Source: CAWJMF01 sp963843945 (GTDB taxonomy: Bacteria > Vulcanimicrobiota > Vulcanimicrobiia > Vulcanimicrobiales > Vulcanimicrobiaceae). From it: a stretch of 64,000 bases of DNA. This document shows, piece after piece, positions 41,882 to 50,832 of the stretch (position 1 is the first letter of the stretch; each line of letters opens with the position of its first letter). The DNA lies in contig CAWJMF010000002.1 of the NCBI GenBank assembly GCA_963843945.1, positions 558,001 to 622,000 on the forward strand, read 5' to 3'. The notes under the pieces were generated by a model. It was not told the origin of the DNA and did no database searches. It was given only the letters and a program-made list of their open reading frames with translations. The translations under genes were made by a program, and so were the position numbers.

Positions 41882-42258
41882 GGCAGTTCGAAGGCGGCGG
41901 GCAACAACTCGGCGAGCGCGCTCTCTTCGAAGCCCGCTCCGTGCGAATAGAGGATCCGGCAGGCCGGCGCAAATTCGGCCAGCACCTGACGGCACGCGCC
42001 GCAAGGGGTCGTCGTACCGGCATGGTCGGCCGCGACCGCGAGCGTCGTGAAGCGGCGCTTTCCGGCAGCGATCGCCGCGAAGACGGCGGCCCGCTCGGCG
42101 CAAATCGAGAGTCCGTACGAGGCGTTCTCGACGTTGCACGCGCTCACGACGGTACCGTCCTCGCACAGCAGTGCCGCGCCGACGGAGAAGGCCGAATAGG
42201 GTGCGTAGGCGTGCTCGCGTGCGGCGTGCGCCGCCGCCATGAGCTCGCCCTCGTTCAC
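41878..42258 (-). CDS. cdd: Cytidine deaminase
   Basis: A 126-residue zinc-dependent pyrimidine salvage enzyme deaminating cytidine to uridine. It shows AYAPYSAFSVGAALL, then CNVENASYGLSICAERAAVF with the zinc Cys and catalytic Glu, and PCGACRQVL with the remaining zinc Cys pair. It is the short homotetrameric form. GTG at 42258 overlaps the CorC-like stop and its TGA overlaps recO. Confidence 0.95.
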   Translation of the reverse strand: MNEGELMAAAHAAREHAYAPYSAFSVGAALLCEDGTVVSACNVENASYGLSICAERAAVFAAIAAGKRRFTTLAVAADHAGTTTPCGACRQVLAEFAPACRILYSHGAGFEESALAELLPAAFELP

Positions 42259-43607
42259 GAGAGTGCGCTTTCGGCCTTGATCGAGGCGTCCTGCGCGTCG
42301 TCGGCCGACGGCGGCTCGACGTGCGACTTGCCGTTGGTGAAAACGCGCACCGCTAAGATGCGACGGCCGCGGGTGCGATCGATTTTCAGCCGCACGTGTT
42401 CGCCGGCGTCGACCTCCTCGCCCTCGTGCGGCAGATGGCCGAAGAGGCCAACCGTCAAGCCGCCGATCGTTTCGAAATCCTCGATGCGGCAGGTGCAGGC
42501 CCAGGCGCGCGTTGACGTCCTCGATGTTCGTTCCGGCGTCGACGATCGGCTTCGTCTCGGCGAGACCAGCCGGATCGGCTCTTCCTCACCCTCGTCGTGC
42601 TCGTCGCGAATCTCGCCGACGATCTCCTCGAGCAGGTCTTCCATCGTCACCAAGCCGGCCGTGCCGCCGTACTCGTCGACGACGATCGCGAGGGAAAACT
42701 TCCCGCGCTGCATCTCGCGCAGCAGTTCGGAGACGCGTCTTGCTTTCGGGCACGAGCGTGATCGGCCGCATCGAGCGCGCGGATCGGCGACTGCGCCAGC
42801 GTGCCGTTGGAGAGCGCGATCAAGCAGCTCGCGATCGTGGATCACTCCGATCACGTTGTCGATCGTCTCCTCGTAGACCGGCAGCTTCGAATACCCGTCG
42901 GCGATGACCAAGTCGAGCGCGCGACGCGCGGAGGCGTTGACCTCGACGGCGACCATGTCGGGCCGCGGCGTCATCACCTCGCGCACGATCGTGTCGCCAA
43001 ACTGAATGATCGAGTGGATCATCTCGCGCTCTTGTTCTTCGAGGACTTTCTGCTCGGCGCCGACGTTGACGATATTGCGGATGTCGTCTTCGGTGACGAA
43101 CGGGCCCTGCGCCGGAGGACGCACCCCGAACAGCCGCACGATCATATTCGTCGCGAACAGGAACGCGTTGTTCACCGGCGTCATGACCCAGGCGACGCGC
43201 TCGAGAATCGGCGCGAGCCGAACCGCCCAGCGCTCGTTATTGGCGACCGCGATCGTTTTGGGAATGATCTCCCCGAACGTCAAGAGCAAGACGGTCATGA
43301 TCGCCGTCGACCAGAGCGCGGCGTTCGGAACGCCGGCCCGCACGAACAGCACCGTCGCCAGCGAGTCGGCGGCCAGCAGCACGACCGTGTTGCCGATGAG
43401 AATCGAGGTCAGGAAGCGATTCCGGTCGTCGAGCAGCCGCAACACGGCATCGCTGCCCTTGACGCCTCGTTCGAGCATGCCCCGGGCGTGCAACCGCGAG
43501 AGCGAGATCAAAGCGGCCTCCGAGCCCGAGAAAAAAGCGGAGGCGGCGATCAAGACCAGCAGTGCCCCGATTTCGGGCCAGTGGACGCCGGGATCGATAG
43601 GCGGCAT
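42255..43607 (-). CDS. CNNM/CorC-HlyC family protein (locally frame-disturbed)
   Basis: A 450-codon transporter-like protein with an N-terminal CNNM (DUF21) membrane domain (SAFFSGSEAALISLSRLHA, TFGEIIPKTIAV), two CBS domains and a C-terminal CorC_HlyC domain. It is linked to magnesium/cobalt homeostasis. Two stretches are out of frame and then return: about 42735-42825 (the conserved LIALSNGTLAQSPIRALDA and MRPITLVPES lie in other frames) and about 42480-42560. Compensating small indels, probably consensus errors, explain this; the overall frame survives. Confidence 0.85.
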   Translation of the reverse strand: MPPIDPGVHWPEIGALLVLIAASAFFSGSEAALISLSRLHARGMLERGVKGSDAVLRLLDDRNRFLTSILIGNTVVLLAADSLATVLFVRAGVPNAALWSTAIMTVLLLTFGEIIPKTIAVANNERWAVRLAPILERVAWVMTPVNNAFLFATNMIVRLFGVRPPAQGPFVTEDDIRNIVNVGAEQKVLEEQEREMIHSIIQFGDTIVREVMTPRPDMVAVEVNASARRALDLVIADGYSKLPVYEETIDNVIGVIHDRELLDRALQRHAGAVADPRARCGRSRSCPKARRVSELLREMQRGKFSLAIVVDEYGGTAGLVTMEDLLEEIVGEIRDEHDEGEEEPIRLVSPRRSRSSTPERTSRTSTRAWACTCRIEDFETIGGLTVGLFGHLPHEGEEVDAGEHVRLKIDRTRGRRILAVRVFTNGKSHVEPPSADDAQDASIKAESALS

Positions 43608-43671
43608 CTTACAGCCGGCGCGAGCCCGGCCGGCGGCCCGGTAGCGGTGGGTCCGTGTTCAAGTCGCCGCC

Positions 43672-43680
43672 ATTATAGCA
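43672..43680 (-). promoter_or_regulatory. Extended -10 promoter upstream of the corC-cdd-recO-ruvX-mltG run
   Basis: Minus strand TGCTATAAT: a perfect TATAAT with the TGn extension and no matching -35 at normal spacing. It is about 65 bases upstream of the corC-like ATG and lies in the 120-base gap after the kinase-phosphatase gene. Confidence 0.65.
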
Positions 43681-43728
43681 CATCGCCGCCGCCAAGCGCG
43701 GCCGAGCGAGGGCCGCGCGACCAGACCC

Positions 43729-44474
43729 TCAAGCCTGGCACAGCAAAAACACCGTCCCGCTCACCACCAAGCCAAGCACCCCCCCGTAGACGACCTCCCG
43801 GAGCGAATGGATGCCGCCCTCGACCCGGCTCTGGCTGACCAGCAGCGCGAGAAAATACGCCAGCAACGCGACCACCAGCGGTCGTGATTCAGCAGCGCGA
43901 TCAAGGTCGCGCCCGCAAAGGCCAGCGCGGCGTGCCCCGAAACCGCACCGCCCTGCAGCGGCGACCCGCGGCCGCCCAAAAAGCGCCTTGGCAAAGATCG
44001 TCGCGATCCCCACTAGCGCGATGACGACCACGACCAAATTCCGCGGCACCGTCGCCACCGCCACGGAGACCTGAGCTCCGGCCGCGCGTGATGCCCTCGT
44101 AAAACACCAGATACCCGACGATCAGCGCCGCCATCGACGCGATGAGCACCGCCCCCGCCGCCGCATCTTTCGCGATCTTCGCCAGCGGATGGTGCGCGAC
44201 GGTCATCAAATCGACCACCGCCTCGATCGCCGTATTGAGCAGCTCCAGCACGAGCACCAGAGCGATGACGATGACGATAACCGCCACGTACACCCGGTCC
44301 AGCCGAAGGTACAACGTCGCAAACAACGCGAGCGCCGCGAGCCGCCAAATGCACGCGCATGTTCCGCTGCGTCCGCGTCGCGTACAAGATCCCCGCGAAC
44401 GCATAGTTGAACGCGCCCCAAAACCGGCTGTCGCTGATCCGTTTCGCCCGGGGTGGGAGCCGCACCGGCTGCAT
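43729..44474 (-). CDS. Undecaprenol/diacylglycerol kinase fused to a PAP2 phosphatase-like domain (frameshifted)
   Basis: A composite reading. MQPVRLPPRAKRISDSRFWG starts at 44474, followed by the DgkA core NMRVHLA, LELLNTAIEAVVDLMTV and HHPLAKIAKDAAAGAVLIAS. The C-terminal half is PAP2-like: GGAVSGHAALAFAGATLIAL and SQSRVEGGIHSLREVVYGG. DgkA phosphorylates undecaprenol; PAP2 domains remove lipid phosphates. At least four frame changes (near 44365, 44070, 43970 and 43880) separate these conserved pieces, so the deposited sequence cannot encode one chain. Indel errors are the likeliest cause. It starts one base after the ybeY stop. Confidence 0.78.
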
Positions 44475-44475
44475 G

Positions 44476-45114
44476 TTACCGGCCTTCGGGAAGCCCCCGC
44501 CGCTCATCCCCCTCGAACGGCCAGCGCAACCCGATCCTGCGCGCCAAGCGCCGCTCCTCGCGCTCCATCGCCGCCCGCTCGCGCGGCTCCTCGTGATCGT
44601 GCCCCAGCAAGTGCAGCACGCCGTGAATCATCAGCCGCTCCAGCTCCGCTTTGAGCGGCGCATCGTAGTCGGCCGCTTGCCGCGCCGCTTGGTCGACGCT
44701 GATGACGATGTCGCCTAGCATCCGCTCCGGCACGAGCGCGGCCTCTCTCCCTTGGCGCCCTCTCGTTCCCGCTGCTGGAGGCGGGGCAATCGCGCTGCGG
44801 GGACGCCCGCGATTTCCCATCCACGGGAAATCGCTGCTACGCCACTTTCCGCTCCCGCCCTCCGGGCTCCGCGGAAAGCTGGAGTCCCCGCTGCGCGACC
44901 GCTCCGCCTCCAGCAGCGGAAACGAGAGGACGTCGGTCGTTCGGTCTTTTCACGCGACGAGCGCGTTCAGGCGGCGCATCGCCGTATCGCCGACAAACGA
45001 CAGCGACAGCGTCGATTCCGGCTCACCGGCTGCGACGAGCAGGGCGCGCGCCGTTTTCTCGAGCGCGCGCAGGTTCAGCCGATGCTTGCGCGTTGCGTTG
45101 CGGAGATAGATCAA
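44476..45114 (-). CDS. ybeY: Endoribonuclease YbeY with in-frame stop and inserted palindromic segment
   Basis: rRNA-maturation metallo-endoribonuclease. The N-terminal part (LIYLRNATRKHRLNLRALEK, LSLSFVGDTAMRRLNALVA) starts at TTG 45114, overlapping the phoH stop (TTGA). The C-terminal part has LGDIVISVDQA and the zinc motif HGVLHLLGHDHE. Two oddities: an in-frame TGA at 44950-44952 where CGA (Arg) would suit ALVA-R-KDRTTDVLSFP, and about 60 extra codons between VLSFPL and LGDIVIS that form a large palindrome. Reading continues in the same frame throughout. Either a pseudogene, a substitution error, or read-through. Confidence 0.78.
44761..44927. repeat. Nested palindromic element inside ybeY
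   Basis: Outer arms 44761-44804 and 44884-44927 are inverted copies (39 of 44 bases match). Inside are a perfect ten-base stem with a six-base loop (44809-44818 with 44825-44834) and another stem CTTTCCGC/GCGGAAAG (44845-44852 with 44871-44878) enclosing GCCC/GGGC. The arrangement is like a mobile palindromic (RPE- or REP-like) element. It adds codons without a frameshift. Only one copy was seen in the window. Confidence 0.8.
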
Positions 45115-46071
45115 ACCAGGTTCTGGTAGGCGGTGATGATCTTGCCGACGAGCGGGTGGCGCACGACGTCGGTTTCGTTCAGTTCGACGATGCCGACGTC
45201 GGCGACGCCGTCGAAGAGCGCGTGCGCGTCGAGCAGGCCGGACTGCGACGCCCGTCGGGAGGTCGATCTGGGTGACGTCGCCGTTGACGATCATCTTCGA
45301 CCCGGCACCGAGGCGCGTCAGGAACATCTTCATCTGTTCGCGGGTCGCGTTTTGCGCTTCGTCGAGGATGACGAAAGCGTCGGAGAGCGTGCGGCCGCGC
45401 ATGAAGGCGAGCGGCGCGACTTCGATCGTGCCGCGGTCCATGAAGCGTTCCACCACGGTGTCGTCGATGAGTTCGGCGAGCGCGTCGTAGAGCGGGCGCA
45501 GGTAGGGATCGACTTTCTCCTTGAAATCGCCGGGGAGGAAGCCGAGGCGTTCGCCGGCCTCGACGGCCGGCCGCGAAAAGATGAGGCGCGTGATGTTTCG
45601 GGCGCGCAGTGCCTTCACCGCCATCACCATGGCGAGAAAGGTCTTGCCCGTGCCGGCCGGGCCGATGCCGAAGGTCGAGCGTGTTGGCGTCGATCGATTC
45701 GACGAAGCTGCGCTGGCCGTTCGTCTTGGGGCGAATCTCTTTGCCGCGCTGCGCGACGAAGAGCGTCTTCGGGTGGCCGCTCGAGGATTCGCCATCGGTG
45801 CGACCGGTGTCGCGCGCGGCAAGGCGCGACGTCGTCGGGCGTGAGTTGCGCGCCGCCGTCGGCGGCGTCGCGCATGCGCGCAGAGCACGGCATGGGCTTG
45901 ATCGACGGCCGAAGCTTCGCCGCTGACGCGCAGCCGATCGCCCTCGAGACGCACGACGACCGGCAGCGACCCTTCGAGCGCGGTTAAATTGCCGTCGAGC
46001 TCTCCGCAGAAACGCAGCGGATCGCGTACGCCTGCCAGCTCAAAAACGCGCTCTACCTGGGTGTCGGCCAG
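45111..46071 (-). CDS. PhoH-like ATPase (frameshifted)
   Basis: PhoH-family P-loop ATPase, probably an RNA-associated NTPase working with YbeY. The N-terminal part reads VERVFELAGVRDPLRFCGEL in one frame; the core FGIGPAGTGKTFLAMVMAVK (Walker A), then FVILDEAQNATREQMKMFLT (Walker B) is in another, and the end QSGLLDAHALFDGVADVGIV, KIITAYQNLV in a third. Breaks lie near 45250 and 45680 and within about 45690-45860. The start is unclear: GGAGG precedes a CTG at 46071. The TGA overlaps the ybeY start. Confidence 0.82.
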
Positions 46072-46114
46072 TGTCGATCCTCCGCCCTTACGGTACCCCG
46101 AACGCGGCGAGCGG

Positions 46115-46521
46115 TCAAAGGGTGTCGCCCGGCGCCCGGTGCGGCCGCAGCGCGGCGGGTGGTCCCAAGACTTGCGCGACGACGATGCCGCCGATCAGCG
46201 CTTGCCCGCCGCGCAGCGCGTCGAGCAACGGGTTGGGCGGGACGGGCAGCCCCGCCGGCGCCGCGAGCGAGTCGAGCGGCGGCAGGGAGTTGGGGCAGCG
46301 CGTCCGGCATGCGGCCCATCGGAACGGCCGGCGCCGCGACGGGCGCCGGACGAACCGGCGGCGGGCGTTCCCATCTGCGGAGGCCGCGGGCCGGCGGGCG
46401 GACCCGCTTGAGGCGCCGGGCACGCGCCGGCGGGTTTCCGCAGCGCCTGCTGCTGCTGTGCTTGAGCGATTTGCTTTTGAATCGCCTCTTGACGATGAGT
46501 CCCCCGAGCAGCGTTGAGCAT
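46115..46521 (-). CDS. Pro/Ala/Gln-rich protein of unknown function (frameshifted)
   Basis: Starts MLNAARGTHRQEAIQKQIAQ with a Gln-rich helix, then a Pro-rich linker (PAGACPAPQAGPPAGPRPPQ). A second frame gives NSLPPLDSLAAPAGLPVPPN and LLDALRGGQALIGGIVVAQV before the stop at 46115. One or two frame changes near 46280-46340 are needed to join them. No family recognised. It sits where Bacillus has yqfB-yqfD, between floA and phoH. Confidence 0.45.
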
Positions 46522-46528
46522 CGCCGAG

Positions 46529-47549
46529 CTAGCGCGGCGGCGACGGGGGCGCGGCCGGTCCGCTGCCCGTGTCGGGCGGCGTCGACGCCGGTGCCGATGG
46601 CCGAGCGCATTTCGGTGTCGGCCTTGAGGTTGTTGAGGCGATAGTAATCCATGACGCCGAGATTGCCGCTGCGAAACGCTTCGGCGATCGCTTGCGGGAT
46701 CTGGGCTTCCGCCTCGACGACTTTCGCGCGCATCGCTTGCGTCTCGGCCTTCTGCTCTTGCTCGGCGGCCTGCGCGCTGTACTGCCGTTCGGCGGCCTTG
46801 GCTTGTGCGATCTTGCGATCGGCTTCGGCTTGCGAGGTCTGCAACTCGGCGCCGATGTTCTTGCCGACGTCGACGTCGGCGATGTCGATCGAAACGATTT
46901 CGAAGGCGGTGCCCGCGTCGAGCCCCTTGGCCAGCACGGCCTTGGAGATGCGGTCGGGATACTCGAGCACTTCCTTGTGATCGATCGCCGCGCCGACGGC
47001 CGAGACGACGCCCTCGCCGACGCGCGCGACGATCGTCGGTTCGCCCGCACCGCCGACGTAACGGTCGAGATTGGTGCGCACCGTAATTCGCGCTTTAACG
47101 TTGAGCTGAATGCCGTTCTGCGCGACGCCTTGGAAGATCGGCGTCTCGATGACCTTCGGATTGACCGACGTCTGCAGCGCTTCGAGCACGTTGCGTCCGG
47201 CCAGATCGATGGCCGCCGCGCGCTGCCACTCGAGCGGAATTTGCGCGCGCTGGGCCGCGATCATGGCCAAGCGTGACGTTCTCGACGTTGCCGCCCGCGA
47301 GGTAGTGCGACTGCATCTGATCGACGGTCAGGTTCAAGCCGGCTTTGCGCGCGCGCACGAAGTTCGTGACGATGACGCCGGGCTGGATGCCGATCAGGCG
47401 CATGCGGATCAGCGAGATCATCGAGAGCGGGACGCCTGCCGCGATCGTGCGGATCCACAGACCGATCGGAAAATAGTAGAGGAATCAAAAAGAACAGGAT
47501 GATCGCCGCGAAGACGATGAACGCGACGAAGAACGACGGGAACGATCAC
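46529..47549 (-). CDS. floA: Flotillin-like protein FloA (frameshifted)
   Basis: SPFH-related membrane scaffold of the YqfA/FloA family, organising membrane microdomains with NfeD. GTG at 47549 follows GAGGAG and overlaps the nfeD stop. A hydrophobic hairpin is spread over two frames. Then come RLIGIQPGVIVTNFVRARKA, TVDQMQSHYLAGGNVENV, VLEALQTSVNPKVIETPIFQ and the coiled region QAEADRKIAQAKAAERQYSA with SGNLGVMDYYRLNN. Breaks lie near 47525, 47480, 47275 and 46590. Confidence 0.85.
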
Positions 47550-48861
47550 GCTTTCTCCTCTGCGAATCGACTTGACGAAGATGCGCGCGCCTTCGACGCG
47601 CGTCACGCGGATCGCCGAACCCGCGGGAACGAAATCGCCCTCGGTCAGCACGTCGACGCGACGGCCGTCGACGTTCGCCACGCCCGCCGGCCGTAAGTAC
47701 GAGGTTGCGAAACCCAAACGCCCGACGAGCTCGCCGAAGTCGACTGCTGGTGACGTAGTCCGGGCCCTGGCGCGCGGTCAGCACGATCCGCTTGAGGAAC
47801 GCGCTTTCAGGGAACATCGCGCGAACTCGCCCAAAGCGCCAAGACGGAGAGCACGATCGCGATCGCGATTGACTTGCGCCGCGACGAATAGGAAGGCGTA
47901 GCCGAAGGCCAGACGACCGCGGTTAAAAGCGCCGCGGCCCCGACCGTGCCGGCCACCCCGTGCCCGGGCAGGACGTGCAGCTCGAAGAGGATTCCGACGA
48001 TGCCGAGCACGGCCAGTGCGATGACGAGGCTGTTCGCGAAGCCGGCATAGATGTGCGAACCGAAGAACAGACCGAGCGCGACGACGCCGATCAAGCCGGC
48101 GATGCCGTGCAGCGTTTGCATCTCGATGAAGAGGCCGAGCACGCCGATCGAGAGCAGCAAGCCGCTGACTTCGGGCGTCGTCGCGAAACGCGCGAGCCAC
48201 TCGCCCCAGGTGTACTGCGCGCGCTCGAGCGGTCCCGAAACGTGTGCGTCGTGCAGCGCGCCGTCGAGCGTCGGCGCGATCGCGTCGGCGATGCCGGCGC
48301 GCTTAGCGTCTTCCGCGGTCAGCGAGAGGATCGCGCCGCGGCTTCTTGTACGCCGGTGCGTCGACGCTCTTGTCGACCATCGCCGAGGCGAGCACCTGCG
48401 TCGCGATGGTTGCGCTGCGCCGTCGAGGCGAACTCGGCGCGCAGAGCGGAGACGTATTTGGGCTCGTTCGGCCGCGGCTCGGCCGCGCCGATGCTCGAAC
48501 CCGGCGCCATCACGATCGTGTGGTTGGCGAGCGTGATCAGCGCGCCGGCCGAGTAGGCGCGCTGCGCGACGAAGGCGACGGTCGGCACTTTCGCGTCCAA
48601 GATCGAGTCGCGAATTTGGAACGCGGCGTCGACCAGACCGCCCGGCGTATTGATGTCGAGAACGATGCCGGCCGCGTGCTCGTCGTCGGCCTGGGCGACG
48701 GCTCGGGCCACGAGATGCGCCATGCCTTCGTCGACGACGCCGTCGATCGGGACCACGACGACGGGCCGGGAATTCGAAGCGAACGCTCCGCCGATGAGTC
48801 CGGCGAAGCCGAAAAGTGCCGTGCCGCTAAAGACCGCGAGGCGAAGCCACTTGCTCATCAC
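47546..48861 (-). CDS. nfeD: NfeD family membrane serine protease (frameshifted)
   Basis: Long-form NfeD (YqeZ-like): signal peptide, ClpP-class protease domain, membrane domain and C-terminal OB domain. Visible parts are GIVLDINTPGGLVDAAFQIR, FVAQRAYSAGALITLANHTI (catalytic Ser), then in another frame GVLGLFIEMQTLHGIAGLIG with further helices, and lastly GVANVDGRRVDVLTEGDFVP. Frame changes occur near 48410, 48340, 48200, 47810, 47740 and 47565. It acts with FloA next door. GTG 48861 or ATG 48858 starts. Confidence 0.85.
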
Positions 48862-48890
48862 CGCTTGCTACCCGCCCCGGGCGGTGGAAG

Positions 48891-49350
48891 TTACGGAGCG
48901 GCCTGCAGCGCGCCGAGCTCCTCGAGAACGACTTGCCGGATGGTCGAGCCGTCGGCCTCGCCCTTGAGCTGGGGCATCACCAGCTTCATCGCCGCGCCCT
49001 GGGTGCGCTGGTCCGCCGCCAGGGTCGCGAGCGCCGCCCGGACCGCCGGGCGGATATCGTCGGCCGACTTTTGGGCCGGCAGCAGCGCCGAGAGGATCTC
49101 GCGCTCGCGCGTTTCGCGCTCGACCAGGTCGGGCCGGCCGCCCTTCTGAAACTCCGCGATCGAATCGCTGCGCTGCTTGACCTGCTTGCGCACCGCCTCG
49201 ACCTGGTCTTCCTCGCTCAGCTCGCGCCCGGCTTCGATCTTCTTATAGGAAAAGGCCGACAGCGCCGAGCGCAGCGTGTCGATTCGAACCTGGTCCCTGG
49301 CGCTGCATCGCCTCTTTGAGCTCGGCGGCGATGCGCTCGCTCAGCGTCAT
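48891..49350 (-). CDS. GatB/YqeY domain protein (one frameshift)
   Basis: A 152-codon YqeY-type protein related to the tRNA-binding tail of GatB amidotransferase. It starts MTLSERIAAELKEAMQRQG at 49350, loses frame near 49293, and continues VRIDTLRSALSAFSYKKIEA and the conserved ELSEEDQVEAVRKQVKQRSD to the stop. Its place after rpsU is conserved in many bacteria. One extra or missing base would be enough to explain the break. Confidence 0.85.
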
Positions 49351-49362
49351 CGCGGCGTTAGC

Positions 49363-49533
49363 TTAAGCGCGACGCTTGCGAGCGGCAGCCGACTTCTTCT
49401 TCCGGCGCACGCTCGGCTTTTCGTAGTGTTCGTGCTTGCGGGCCTCGGCCAGCACGCCGGCCTTTTGGGTTGCCTTCTTGAAGCGCCGCAGGGCACTCTC
49501 GATCGTTTCCCCCGGTGCGATGCGAATCTCCAT
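49363..49533 (-). CDS. rpsU: 30S ribosomal protein S21
   Basis: A 56-residue protein, MEIRIAPGETIESALRRFKK followed by a basic tail ending AAARKRRA. S21 helps base-pairing of the mRNA ribosome site with 16S rRNA during initiation. ATG at 49533 follows an excellent GGAGG site. It heads the rpsU-yqeY-nfeD-floA run with a near-consensus promoter upstream. Confidence 0.95.
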   Translation of the reverse strand: MEIRIAPGETIESALRRFKKATQKAGVLAEARKHEHYEKPSVRRKKKSAAARKRRA

Positions 49534-49605
49534 GAATACACCCCCTCCCGCCTGCGTCCGAACGCAGCAAAAACTGAAACTTCCGCCCCACGGGCGAACT
49601 ACGAA

Positions 49606-49634
49606 ACACTAGCACAGCCCCCCAGCCCCGTCAA
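49606..49634 (-). promoter_or_regulatory. Sigma70-type promoter for the rpsU operon
   Basis: Minus strand TTGACG (49629-49634), 17-base spacer, TAGTGT (49606-49611). It predicts a leader of about 65 bases before rpsU and abuts the ribosome site of the divergent gene at 49651. Confidence 0.75.
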
Positions 49635-49650
49635 TTCCGGGAGCGTATGT

Positions 49651-50469
49651 ATGAGCGTCCAGCCCGCAGCCGGCCCGTTCGATCAGTTGCAGCGCGCGGC
49701 CGAAGTGCTCTCCAAGAACTGGATTCTGGCCCTGCCGACCGCGATCGCGTCGCTCGCCGTGAGCGTGATCTTGGTCCTCGGCGTGTTCTCGCTCGCCGCT
49801 GCCCTGTTCGTCGGGCATGCCGCCGCGGGCGGCCTCGGGTCGCTGGCCGGCCTCGGCACCGGCGGCCTGATCCTCGCCGTCCTCCTGCTCCTCGGACTCC
49901 TGCTCGTCGTCGTCTCGCAGGCGATCGTTATCCATGCCGCCGAGGATGCTTGGCAAGGCCGGCCGGTCGATCTCGCCGCCAGCCTGACCGCAATCATGGG
50001 TCGCCTGCCGGATTTGATCGTGGCGTTTATCATCTCGGCACTGATCCTGATCGTCACGCTTGCGCTGTGTGCGGTGCTCATCGGCTTTCCGCTGGTCTTC
50101 GTGGCATGGTTCTTCCTGATGTACGTGACGCCGGCGGTCATCATCGGACGCGAAGGCGGCGTCGCAGCCGTTCAGTCGTCGTTCCGCCTCGCCCGGCAAA
50201 ACGTCGGAACGAGTTTCATCGCCTTCATCGGAATCGTCGGCGCGTCGCTCGCGGCGGCGATCCTGAATTCGATCGTGTCGCACATTCCGCTGATTAACTT
50301 CGTAGCGGCGTTCGCAATCGGCGGCTTAGCAGCCGCGTATTCGGCACTCGTGAGCGCGCGCTTTTACGATATCGTGCGCGGCGCCGTACCGCTGAGCGCC
50401 GGCGCCGCTTTCGCGCCGCAACCTCCGCCGCCCCCGCCCGATTCGGGACCGCCGACCGTCATTCGCTAA
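49651..50469 (+). CDS. Multi-helix membrane protein, glycerophosphodiester-phosphodiesterase-membrane/DUF975-like
   Basis: A 272-residue protein with about six hydrophobic segments and a Pro-rich cytoplasmic tail (QPPPPPPDSGPP). The pattern of amphipathic N-terminal helix (GPFDQLQRAAEVLSKNWILA) followed by Gly/Ala-rich helices, and YVTPAVIIGREGGVAAVQSS then FRLARQN, resembles the GDPD-membrane/DUF975 family of uncertain function. ATG at 49651 has a GGGAG site. Divergent from rpsU. Confidence 0.68.
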   Translation: MSVQPAAGPFDQLQRAAEVLSKNWILALPTAIASLAVSVILVLGVFSLAAALFVGHAAAGGLGSLAGLGTGGLILAVLLLLGLLLVVVSQAIVIHAAEDAWQGRPVDLAASLTAIMGRLPDLIVAFIISALILIVTLALCAVLIGFPLVFVAWFFLMYVTPAVIIGREGGVAAVQSSFRLARQNVGTSFIAFIGIVGASLAAAILNSIVSHIPLINFVAAFAIGGLAAAYSALVSARFYDIVRGAVPLSAGAAFAPQPPPPPPDSGPPTVIR

Positions 50470-50481
50470 TCCGGCTCGTCG

Positions 50482-50832
50482 CTACCCCGGCGGCCAGCGC
50501 ATGGCGCGGCCGGAGAGCACGTGCAGGTGCAGGTGAAAGACCGTCTGTCCGGCTTCGCCTCCCTCGTTCACCACGATCCGGTAGCCGTTCGGCGATGCGT
50601 CGCGCCCGGTCTTGGAAGCGAGCGCGAAAAGGTCGCCGACCTCTTGCGGGGTTGCCGCGGCGACGAAGTCGCCGAGGTTGGCGGCGTGACGCTTGGGGAT
50701 GACGAGCACGTGCGAGGGCGCCTGCGGATTGAGATCGCGAAAGACGAGCGCGTCGGGGGTACGCTCGACTTCCGAAGCGGGTATCTCGCCCCGGAAGATC
50801 TTGCAGAAGACGCACCCGTCCTCGCCGCTCAC
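50482..50832 (-). CDS. HIT family protein (histidine triad)
   Basis: A 116-residue nucleotide hydrolase/transferase of the HINT type. The zinc-like N-terminal pair is CVFCKIFRGEIP, and the triad is QTVFHLHLHVLSG. HINT proteins hydrolyse AMP-amines or aminoacyl-adenylates. GTG at 50832 overlaps the peptide-binding lipoprotein stop (GTGA). Confidence 0.93.
   Translation of the reverse strand: MSGEDGCVFCKIFRGEIPASEVERTPDALVFRDLNPQAPSHVLVIPKRHAANLGDFVAAATPQEVGDLFALASKTGRDASPNGYRIVVNEGGEAGQTVFHLHLHVLSGRAMRWPPG

Noticed and set aside
48319..48861. Stand-alone ClpP-like protease
   Set aside because: The flanking frames hold the membrane and OB domains of long-form NfeD, so it is one frameshifted gene.
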